9,717 nt of DNA from JBPCRW01 sp050996405 (GTDB lineage: Bacteria; Acidobacteriota; Blastocatellia; Pyrinomonadales; Pyrinomonadaceae), in NCBI GenBank assembly GCA_050996405.1, contig JBPCRW010000276.1, positions 1 to 9,717 of the forward strand. The letters run 5' to 3'. Position numbers and translations under genes: made by a program. Below are positions 1 through 5,812 of this stretch, piece by piece; the first letter of the stretch is position 1, and the number at the start of each line of letters is the position of its first letter. The notes beneath the pieces are model-generated. The model saw nothing but the letters and a program-made list of their open reading frames with translations. It was not told the origin of the DNA and made no database searches.

Positions 1-1469
1 TTTATCTGGCAACGGACGAAAATCTCGGCGTGCGAAAAGTTGCCGTTAAAACCGTGCGGCAGGATTTGTTAAATTCCGAAGATTTGCAGGAAGGCGAAGC
101 GATTGCGCGTTTCGAGCGTGAAGCGCGGTCGGCGGCTTCCGTTTCGCACCCGCATGTGGTGGACGTGACGGATTTCGGCAAAACGGCGGACGGCGTTTTT
201 TATCTCGTGATGGAATATGTCGAAGGCGAAACTCTGCATCGTCTGCTGCGCCGCGAAGGAACTTTGACGGTTAAACGCGCCGTCAATCTTTTAAAACAAA
301 TTGCCGAAGGCGTGGAAGCCGCGCACGAAGCCGGAATTCTGCACCGCGATTTAAAACCCGCAAACATTTTTATCACCAAAAAACGCAAAACGGGCGAAGA
401 CGGTTATGTCAAAGTCGGCGATTTCGGTCTGGCGAAAATCGTTAATCAAACTGTGACGGACATTAGTGCAAACACCGCGCCCGCTTCGCGCGGAATTATC
501 GGCACGCCCGAATTTATGTCGCCCGAACAAATGCAGCCCGAACTCGGCATCGACGTTCGCGCCGACGTTTACGCGCTCGGCACGATTGCGTATTTAATGC
601 TCGGCGGCAGAACTCCGTTTGTCGGCGATATGATGCAGCTTGTGATGCAGAAAATTATGAACGCGCCGCCGCCGCTTTCAAGTTTAAGGTCGGACATTCC
701 GCCGGAAGTCGAACGCGCCGTAATGCGCGCGCTCGAACGCGAGCCGGAAAAACGCCCGAACACAGTTTCCGACTGGATTTCCGAACTCGAAAACGCAGCC
801 GGAAACGTTTCGCAATCCGAACCGAGCGGAAATTCAAGATTGATAATTATGTCTCCGGTCGGCGCGGAAGTTTATGTGGACGACGAGCGAAAGGGAAGCG
901 TCGGAAGTTCCGGCAGATTGATTTTGACAGGAATTCCGGTTGGAAATCACATTCTGCGCGTTTCAAAACCCGGCGAAAAAGATGACGAACGGGTCATCGA
1001 AATTCGTGAAGAAACAAACGAACAGGTGATTCAAGCGCAATTAAAATCTATGCGGCAGGGAAGCCAGCCCTCGTCGTCGCAGGGAAGTCAAAGCGGCGCG
1101 GCGCAATCGAGCGTGATGCCGGGAATCGTCGGCTGCGCCCGCTGCAACGCGCGTTTTGCCGAAGGCGTAAAATTTTGCGGGCGATGCGGCAGCACGAGTT
1201 TCGCGCGTATCAGTCCGGCGGAAGATTCGCAATCGTTTAGTTGCCCGCGTTGTTCGGCGAGCCTTTCGTCGTCCACCAAATTCTGCGGGCGGTGCGGTTT
1301 GAATATCGAACCAAAACCGTCACGTCAAACAAGCCCGCCGGTTGGTTTTCGTTCCAATTATCCGGTCGGCAATCCGGCTTCGGTTCAGAGAGTTTGCCCG
1401 CGCTGCAACGCGGCGTTTCCGCCGAATATAAAATTTTGCGGGCGGTGCGGCACGGGTCTTAACGCTTAA
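1..1469 (+). CDS. Ser/Thr protein kinase with PEGA domain and three zinc ribbons (5' partial)
   Basis: A Hanks-type Ser/Thr kinase whose N-terminus lies outside the window. The reading frame is open from base 3 (YLATDENLG...), so the GTG at 30 is an internal Val and the glycine-rich loop is missing. Residues are counted from that GTG. They include the VAVK lysine K7, helix-C E31, HRDLKPAN at 105-112, DFG at 131-133, GTPEFMSPEQ at 158-167 and DVYALG at 179-184, so all visible catalytic residues are intact. The kinase fold ends near 255. A PEGA-type domain follows at about 271-326 (SPVGAEVYVDD), then a Ser/Gln/Gly-rich linker. Three CxxC...CGRC zinc ribbons come last (C369/372/383/386, C405/408/419/422, C456/459/470/473). 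No membrane segment is visible, so the protein is probably cytoplasmic. The first and third ribbons share near-identical DNA (16 bases at 1168-1183 and 1429-1444), pointing to internal duplication. The substrate is unknown. Confidence 0.93.
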   Translation, partial: YLATDENLGVRKVAVKTVRQDLLNSEDLQEGEAIARFEREARSAASVSHPHVVDVTDFGKTADGVFYLVMEYVEGETLHRLLRREGTLTVKRAVNLLKQIAEGVEAAHEAGILHRDLKPANIFITKKRKTGEDGYVKVGDFGLAKIVNQTVTDISANTAPASRGIIGTPEFMSPEQMQPELGIDVRADVYALGTIAYLMLGGRTPFVGDMMQLVMQKIMNAPPPLSSLRSDIPPEVERAVMRALEREPEKRPNTVSDWISELENAAGNVSQSEPSGNSRLIIMSPVGAEVYVDDERKGSVGSSGRLILTGIPVGNHILRVSKPGEKDDERVIEIREETNEQVIQAQLKSMRQGSQPSSSQGSQSGAAQSSVMPGIVGCARCNARFAEGVKFCGRCGSTSFARISPAEDSQSFSCPRCSASLSSSTKFCGRCGLNIEPKPSRQTSPPVGFRSNYPVGNPASVQRVCPRCNAAFPPNIKFCGRCGTGLNA

Positions 1470-1488
1470 AGTGTAATTAAAGTATAAT
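1459..1488 (+). promoter_or_regulatory. Putative promoter of the zinc-ribbon/DUF4190 gene
   Basis: A perfect TATAAT box lies at 1483-1488, just past the kinase stop codon. With an 18-base spacer there is a weak -35 candidate, ttaacg at 1459-1464 (4 of 6 to TTGACA). It would give a leader of about 38 bases to the GTG at 1533. The kinase stop at 1467-1469 lies inside the promoter, so read-through from upstream is also possible. This is a pattern match only. Confidence 0.5.
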
Positions 1489-1520
1489 ACGTCTGATTCT
1501 GAAATTCCGATTTTCCGAGC

Positions 1521-1524
1521 GAGG
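1521..1524 (+). promoter_or_regulatory. Ribosome binding site for a GTG start
   Basis: A gagg motif lies 8 bases before the GTG at 1533. It supports this GTG as the start, giving a protein that begins MKICPTC with the zinc ribbon at the very N-terminus. Confidence 0.6.
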
Positions 1525-1532
1525 ATATTTGC

Positions 1533-2036
1533 GTGAAAATTTGCCCGACCTGTCATCAAACTTACACGGATGATTCGCTGAATTTTTGTCTGAACGACGG
1601 CAGCACTCTGCAAGCGCAAGCCGCGCGCGACGAGCCGCCGCCGACTGTGTTTATGAATCAGCCGCGGACGACCAATCCGCAATATGCGGACGAAACTAAA
1701 TGGGGAAACGCGCCCGTCGGCAGTTGGCAAAATCCGTCGCCGATGCAGAATCAACCGTTTGCGCTTTCGTCTTTTCCTCAAAGTCCGAATCAAACCGTCC
1801 CGACGCTGGCACTGGTGTTCGGTATTTTAAGTCTGATTTTGATTTGCTGCTACGGCGGGTTTTATTTCGGCATCGCGGCGGTAATTTTGGGTTACATCGG
1901 AATGAACAATGCGAATAACGATTCGGCGCAATACGGCGGCAAGAACTTGGCGATTGCCGGAATGATTTGCGGCGCGGCAAGTTTTGTGATTGCGCTGTTG
2001 ATTGTTTTGATAGCTATAATCGGAAGTATTCACTAG
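1533..2036 (+). CDS. Small membrane protein: N-terminal zinc ribbon plus DUF4190
   Basis: A 167-residue protein of unknown function. The N-terminus is a compact zinc-ribbon-like motif with C4, C7 and C19. The expected fourth cysteine of a CxxC pair is replaced by Asp (D22, in FCLNDG), so metal binding is uncertain, or Asp is the fourth ligand. A Pro/Asn/Gln-rich linker (about 33-88) leads to two hydrophobic segments at about 90-120 and 139-164. These match the DUF4190 pattern (GILSL...G.AAVILGYIG, then GGKNLAIAGMICG), separated by a short polar loop. The likely arrangement is an inner-membrane hairpin with the zinc ribbon and linker in the cytoplasm. It starts with GTG behind a gagg site and has its own TATAAT box. 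Sitting between two kinases, the Ser/Thr-containing linker could be a phosphorylation substrate, but this is inference. Confidence 0.88.
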   Translation: MKICPTCHQTYTDDSLNFCLNDGSTLQAQAARDEPPPTVFMNQPRTTNPQYADETKWGNAPVGSWQNPSPMQNQPFALSSFPQSPNQTVPTLALVFGILSLILICCYGGFYFGIAAVILGYIGMNNANNDSAQYGGKNLAIAGMICGAASFVIALLIVLIAIIGSIH

Positions 2037-2061
2037 ACAAGCGGCGTATAAATTTTTCGGT

Positions 2062-2067
2062 TATAAT
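2062..2067 (+). promoter_or_regulatory. Putative -10 box before the FHA kinase gene
   Basis: A perfect TATAAT lies 18 bases before the ATG at 2086. No good -35 is found at 16-18 bases. The nearest match, tagaca at 2034-2039, is 22 bases upstream, which is too far. Transcription from this box would leave a leader of only about 10-12 bases. No Shine-Dalgarno sequence is visible before the ATG, so the message may be nearly leaderless. Confidence 0.4.
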
Positions 2068-2085
2068 TAAAAATACTTCAAGCAA

Positions 2086-3408
2086 ATGCGAGTAACATTG
2101 CGCGTGATTGCGGGTCCGCATACGGGACGCGCTTTCACGTTTGAACAGCACGAAACTTTTTTAATCGGACGCAGCGAGACGGCGCATTTCTGCCTGCCCG
2201 AAGACCGTTTTTTTTCGCGCAATCACTGTATCTTAGAAATCGCGCCGCCGCAGATTTTTCTGCGTGATTTAGGTTCGACCAACGGAACTTATGTCAACGG
2301 TCAGCGCGTCGAAAGTATTTATCTGAAAAGCGGCGACCATATTCAGGGCGGCGAAACCGCGCTGGCAGTTGAGGTAACGACTGATTCGCCGACGGATTTT
2401 TCTTCGCGGATAAAACAAACGCGAAACGCGCAAATAAATTCGGTCGTGCCGTCGGTTGTAACGATTCAATGTCTTAACTGCGGAATCCTTGCCAAGACGG
2501 AAGCCTCGCGCCCCGATGCCAAACTTTCTTACGTTTGCGACGATTGCCGCGAAAAACTGAAAAAAAATCCACAGCCGATTCCGAATTATCAGATGATTCG
2601 CCTGCTCGGACAGGGCGGAATGGGCTGCGTGATGCTGGCGCGCGCCGAATCTGACGGGCGCGCCGTCGCCATTAAAACTCTGCTGCCGGAAGTCGCCGTT
2701 AGCGAGCAGTCACTTAAAAGATTTACGCGCGAAATCGAAGTGGCGGCGAGTCTCAAACATCCAAACATCGTCGGCTATCTCGAACACGGAACGCATAACG
2801 GAATTGTTTATCTCGTCACGGAATATGTCGGCGGAATGGATGCCGCGAAACTTGCCAAAGAGCGCGGCGGACGACTCGATTACCGCGAAGTCGTGAAAAT
2901 TATCGAGCAGACTTTAGCCGCGCTTGATTTCGCGCACAGCTTAGGTTTTGTTCACCGCGACATCAAGGAACAGAATATTTTGGTTGACGGAGATTATCCG
3001 AATTATATTGCGAAGCTGACGGATTTCGGATTGGCGAAAAGTTTCAAACAAACCGGAATGAGCGGCGTGACGATGGTTGGAGATGTGGCGGGAACAATTG
3101 CTTATATGCCGCCCGAACAAGTCCGAGATTTTAAAGACGTGCAGCCGCCCGCCGACATTTACGCGATTGGAATGACGGCATATACTTTGATGACCGGCAC
3201 GCACGCGCTCGACATCAGCCCGCGCGCCGGAATCGCCGAAACCGTCAAAGCGATTTTTGAAAAACCGATTGTGCCGCTTTTCATTCGCAATTCCGAAATT
3301 CCCAATTCAATTGCGTATGTGATTGAAAAAGCGATTGCCAAAGAGCCGGAAAATCGCTGGCGCACGGCGGGCGAAATGCGCGAAGCACTGCTGCGGGCTG
3401 TAAGCTAA
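2086..3408 (+). CDS. FHA domain - zinc knuckle - Ser/Thr protein kinase
   Basis: A complete 440-residue signalling protein. The FHA domain at about 1-97 binds phosphothreonine peptides in its family. Its signature residues are present: IGRS (27-30), SRNH (44-47) and GSTNGTYVNG (63-72). A four-cysteine motif, CLNC at 129-132 and CDDC at 151-154, probably binds zinc between FHA and kinase. The Hanks-type kinase at about 168-435 has GQGGMG (175-180), VAIK with K197, E216, HRDIKEQN (290-297), DFG (313-315), PPE (342-344) and DIYAIG (358-362). It therefore looks active. HRDIKEQN has Glu where Pro is usual. No membrane segment is seen, so it is probably cytoplasmic. The ATG at 2086 opens directly into the first FHA strand and is the natural start, although no ribosome binding site is visible. 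It is co-directional with the upstream kinase, whose products its FHA domain might recognise (inference). Confidence 0.94.
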   Translation: MRVTLRVIAGPHTGRAFTFEQHETFLIGRSETAHFCLPEDRFFSRNHCILEIAPPQIFLRDLGSTNGTYVNGQRVESIYLKSGDHIQGGETALAVEVTTDSPTDFSSRIKQTRNAQINSVVPSVVTIQCLNCGILAKTEASRPDAKLSYVCDDCREKLKKNPQPIPNYQMIRLLGQGGMGCVMLARAESDGRAVAIKTLLPEVAVSEQSLKRFTREIEVAASLKHPNIVGYLEHGTHNGIVYLVTEYVGGMDAAKLAKERGGRLDYREVVKIIEQTLAALDFAHSLGFVHRDIKEQNILVDGDYPNYIAKLTDFGLAKSFKQTGMSGVTMVGDVAGTIAYMPPEQVRDFKDVQPPADIYAIGMTAYTLMTGTHALDISPRAGIAETVKAIFEKPIVPLFIRNSEIPNSIAYVIEKAIAKEPENRWRTAGEMREALLRAVS

Positions 3409-3459
3409 CATCAAATCGGACTAAGAATTTTCAACGCACAAATGCACAGGCGCGGGGCA

Positions 3460-3502
3460 AGTGGAAAATGGAAAATCGTTTTCAAATTTTCCATTTTCCA
3501 TT
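3460..3502. repeat. Inverted repeat of ggaaaat heptamers; possible bidirectional terminator
   Basis: The arm at 3462-3476 (t plus two ggaaaat units) is exactly complementary to 3486-3500, with a 9-base loop. One G-U pair and one A-T pair extend it to 17 bp. It lies in the 93-base gap between the convergent FHA kinase (stop 3408) and SIS gene (stop at 3502). Position suggests transcription termination from both sides. However, the stem is AT-rich and no clean U tract follows, so it is not a canonical intrinsic terminator. It could instead be a small dispersed repeat. Confidence 0.6.
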
Positions 3503-4530
3503 CATAAAGTTCGCGTCACTTTTGAAAGCGAGCGCGGCGCGTCCGGGTTAATGCCTTTCACCTGCGCCAGCAGCGCGGCGAAAAGCTGCGCGGGAATGAT
3601 GAACGGAATCGGCGATAAAAATTCATCAATGTCTTTCGGCATTCGCAGAGCGCGCGATGAAAGCGAAGCGATTTTTTCGTCGTTCGTGATTGCGAAACTG
3701 TCGGCGTGAAGTTCTCGCAGGCGATTCAATAAATCGAGACTGCCTTGCTGCGTCACGCCCTGCGGCGCGAATAAAATTACCGGAAAACGGCGTTCGACAA
3801 TTGCTAGAGGTCCGTGAAAAAAGTCTGCGGACGAAAATCTTTCGGCGACAACGTAACAGGTTTCCATTAGTTTTAAAGCGAGTTCGTAAGAGTTCCCGTA
3901 ATTCATTCCGCGCCCGACGACGACGCAGTTTTCCATAAAAACGTAGCGTTCGACCAGCGTTTCGACTTCGCTTTTAAGCTGCAAAACCTGGTCGCAAAAA
4001 TTCGGAATTTTTTCAAACTCGATTTTCTTTTCGCCGAGCGCGTTTGCCAGCAAATAAAAATGCAGCATTTGACCTGTATAAGTTTTCGTCGCGGCGACCG
4101 ATTTTTCTTTTCCGGCGTGAATCAGCAAAGTCTCGTCGGCAATTTTCGCCATCGAAGAATTTGCTTCGTTGGTAATTCCGATGGTGAACGCGCCGGACGA
4201 TTTCGCCGTTTCCAAAACGGTGTTAATATCCGTGCCTTCGCCCGACTGCGAAACGCCGATGACGGCGGCGCGGCTTAATTTCGGCTTCGCGCCGTAAAGC
4301 GTGTAAACCGACGGCGCGGCGAGCGAAACGGGAATTCCCGTCGTCACTTCGAGCAGATAACGACCGAACAGCGCGGCGTTATCGGAACTTCCGCGTGCGA
4401 CAAGAACAATCAAGTCAACATCTTTTTCGCGTAAAAACTTTCCGAGTTTTTTAATTTTTGCGCGTTCCGCCTGAATCGTGCGTTCCAGCACGACGGGTTG
4501 TTCGGCAATTTCTTCGAGCATTAAAGACAT
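3502..4530 (-). CDS. Two-SIS-domain sugar-phosphate isomerase/deaminase (GlmS C-half-like, NagB-II type)
   Basis: A 342-residue double-SIS protein corresponding to the isomerase half of GlmS without the N-terminal glutaminase domain. SIS 1 spans about 35-165 with SQSGEGTD at 94-101 and the helix SVAATKTYTGQ at 144-154. SIS 2 spans about 195-325 with ALKLMETC at 218-225. By alignment to E. coli GlmS, the catalytic K485, E488, H504 and K603 correspond to K220, E223, H239 (FFHGPLAI) and K337 (PRSLSK), so the enzyme should be active. The likely reaction is aldose/ketose isomerisation or deamination of an amino-sugar phosphate. Glucosamine-6-phosphate deaminase of the NagB-II type is the best guess; AgaS-like or an unassigned aminosugar isomerase are alternatives. 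It begins 9 bases after the YihY-type gene and is probably co-transcribed. No strong ribosome site precedes the ATG at 4530 (an agga lies about 17 bases away), so coupled translation is plausible. Confidence 0.92.
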   Translation of the reverse strand: MSLMLEEIAEQPVVLERTIQAERAKIKKLGKFLREKDVDLIVLVARGSSDNAALFGRYLLEVTTGIPVSLAAPSVYTLYGAKPKLSRAAVIGVSQSGEGTDINTVLETAKSSGAFTIGITNEANSSMAKIADETLLIHAGKEKSVAATKTYTGQMLHFYLLANALGEKKIEFEKIPNFCDQVLQLKSEVETLVERYVFMENCVVVGRGMNYGNSYELALKLMETCYVVAERFSSADFFHGPLAIVERRFPVILFAPQGVTQQGSLDLLNRLRELHADSFAITNDEKIASLSSRALRMPKDIDEFLSPIPFIIPAQLFAALLAQVKGINPDAPRSLSKVTRTL

Positions 4531-4539
4531 AAAATAAAA

Positions 4540-5709
4540 TTAGCGATTCCTTTTTGAAAAAAATAATCCGAGCAAAAAGCCGAAAGCCGAGCCGACCATC
4601 AAATTTAAGACGGATTTTTCAGCCGGAGCTTTTTCCGATTGTGTTTTTTTAGACAAATTATTTGCAGGTTGCGCGGCTGGCAAATCGTTTTTCACCGGCG
4701 GCGATAAAGCCAAACTTATCGGAGAGATTATATTGTCAGCCGGTTTAGTTTTAGCCAAAACAGGCGATGCCGAAACTGCGGGCGGAGTTTGATTAGCGGC
4801 TTGTTTCGCGTTACTTTTATCGGTTGTTTTTTCTTCGGAAACTGCTTTCTCTCCGGCATCTTTTTCAAATTTGCCGACCGAAAATTCGTCCAGAATCGCG
4901 TTTATCGTGCCGCCGATTAAAATAACTAGAGCCGTCAAATAAAGCCACAGCATCAAGATAATTATTGCGCCGAGCGAGCCGTAAGTTTTGGCGTAAGAAT
5001 CAAAATATTGCAGGTAAATACCGAAACCCTTTGAAAGCAAAACCCACAAAATAATGCTGACAATCGCGCCCGGCGTAATCCATCTCCAGTTAGCCGGAGG
5101 ATGATTTGGAACAAGATTGTAAAGCAATTCAAAAGTGAACATTAGAAGAATTAAAACTACTAAAAATGAAAGAATGCCCAAAACAAACGGCGAAGGAACG
5201 GGCAAACCGACCATATTTAAAACCAGCTTTAAAAAATGCGAGCCGTAAAAAATGATTCCGAGCGCGATAACAATCGAGAGACCGATGGCGAAAATCAAAA
5301 ACAGCGACATCAGTTTTCTTTTCCACCAGACGCGGTCTTCTTTAAATTTATAGACGGCGTTTAAGGCAATTCGCAAACTGTCAATTCCGGCAGAAGCCGA
5401 CCAGATAGTAATTAAAATTCCGATTGTTAATTTTCCGCCCGAACTGCCTTGAACGACTTCTAAAAGAGTTTTCTCGACCAGTGAAAAAGCCGAACCCGGA
5501 ATGATCTGCCGCAAATAAACAAACAATTCCTGGCGCAAATCGTCGGCTTTGCCCAGAATTATACCGAACAGGGTCATAAGAAAAAGGAGCAGCGGAAAGA
5601 GCGCGAATAAAAAATAAAACGCGACCTGCGCCGAACTGCTGAAAATATCTTCGTCAAACGATTTTTCGTAAAGCCGAACAAAAATTTTTTTGAGTTTATC
5701 CCAGGACAT
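4540..5709 (-). CDS. YihY/BrkB-family inner-membrane protein with low-complexity tail and extra membrane segment
   Basis: A 389-residue integral membrane protein of the YihY (formerly 'RNase BN') family, whose biochemical role is unsettled. Six membrane segments lie at about 28-53, 94-116, 134-158, 172-200, 211-235 and 244-272. The family hallmark YGSLGAIIILMLWLYLTALV begins at 243. After residue 278 comes an unusual Lys/Ala/Pro/Ser-rich linker of about 88 residues, then a seventh hydrophobic segment at 367-384 (GSAFGFLLGLFF) ending SKRNR. The ATG at 5709 is preferred because it has a purine-rich site 11 bases upstream and begins at the usual family N-terminus. An in-frame TTG at 5787 would add 26 polar residues that fit nothing and would overlap a -35 box. 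It lies first in a likely two-gene operon with the SIS gene and is transcribed divergently from the acetyltransferase gene. Confidence 0.91.
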   Translation of the reverse strand: MSWDKLKKIFVRLYEKSFDEDIFSSSAQVAFYFLFALFPLLLFLMTLFGIILGKADDLRQELFVYLRQIIPGSAFSLVEKTLLEVVQGSSGGKLTIGILITIWSASAGIDSLRIALNAVYKFKEDRVWWKRKLMSLFLIFAIGLSIVIALGIIFYGSHFLKLVLNMVGLPVPSPFVLGILSFLVVLILLMFTFELLYNLVPNHPPANWRWITPGAIVSIILWVLLSKGFGIYLQYFDSYAKTYGSLGAIIILMLWLYLTALVILIGGTINAILDEFSVGKFEKDAGEKAVSEEKTTDKSNAKQAANQTPPAVSASPVLAKTKPADNIISPISLALSPPVKNDLPAAQPANNLSKKTQSEKAPAEKSVLNLMVGSAFGFLLGLFFSKRNR

Positions 5710-5720
5710 AAACGTAAATT

Positions 5721-5726
5721 TCCCCC
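5721..5726 (-). promoter_or_regulatory. Ribosome binding site fixing the YihY-type start
   Basis: On the - strand the sequence ggggga lies 11 bases before the ATG at 5709. It is an acceptable though G-rich Shine-Dalgarno match and the best one in the region. It supports the ATG over the TTG at 5787. Confidence 0.45.
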
Positions 5727-5733
5727 GCTTCGA

Positions 5734-5765
5734 TTGACATAAAGAGTTTGTAGAGTAAATATAAC
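5734..5765 (+). promoter_or_regulatory. Putative promoter of the acetyltransferase gene
   Basis: A perfect TTGACA lies at 5734-5739. The -10 is ambiguous: tataac at 5760-5765 is a 5-of-6 match but 20 bases away, while taaata at 5756-5761 has a 16-base spacer but only 3 of 6 matches. The start site is likely near 5770. The AAGGAA at 5795-5800 then serves as the ribosome site, 12 bases before the ATG at 5813. Confidence 0.4.
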
Positions 5766-5787
5766 TAAAACTGTCGCGGCAAGCCAA
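5758..5787 (-). promoter_or_regulatory. Putative promoter of the YihY-SIS operon
   Basis: On the - strand, ttggct (5787-5782, 4 of 6 to TTGACA), an 18-base spacer, then tatatt (5763-5758, 5 of 6 to TATAAT). It would give a leader of about 40 bases to the ATG at 5709. It overlaps the opposing promoter for the acetyltransferase gene. Confidence 0.45.
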
Positions 5788-5812
5788 TAAGATTAAGGAA
5801 ATTTTAATAATT

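Noticed and set aside
1320..1793. A 157-codon open frame on the - strand across the end of the kinase and the start of the DUF4190 gene
   Set aside because: It is Arg/Lys-rich with no recognisable motif and lies opposite two well-supported genes. It crosses their promoter region, which is typical of a shadow frame.
3461..3709. An 82-codon + strand frame starting in the inverted repeat
   Set aside because: It has no ribosome site, starts inside the palindrome and then runs antisense to the conserved C-terminus of the SIS protein.
3502..4530. A full glucosamine-6-phosphate synthase (glmS)
   Set aside because: There is no N-terminal Cys-nucleophile glutaminase domain. The protein starts just before the first SIS domain and has a complete, intact start region.
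4540..5709. Calling the YihY protein ribonuclease BN
   Set aside because: That name was an early misassignment. The protein is a polytopic membrane protein with no nuclease motif.
5710..5787. A 26-residue N-terminal extension of the YihY protein from a TTG at 5787
   Set aside because: The extension is polar and unlike the family. It overlaps the -35/-10 boxes and lacks a ribosome site, while the ATG at 5709 has one and gives the standard N-terminus.
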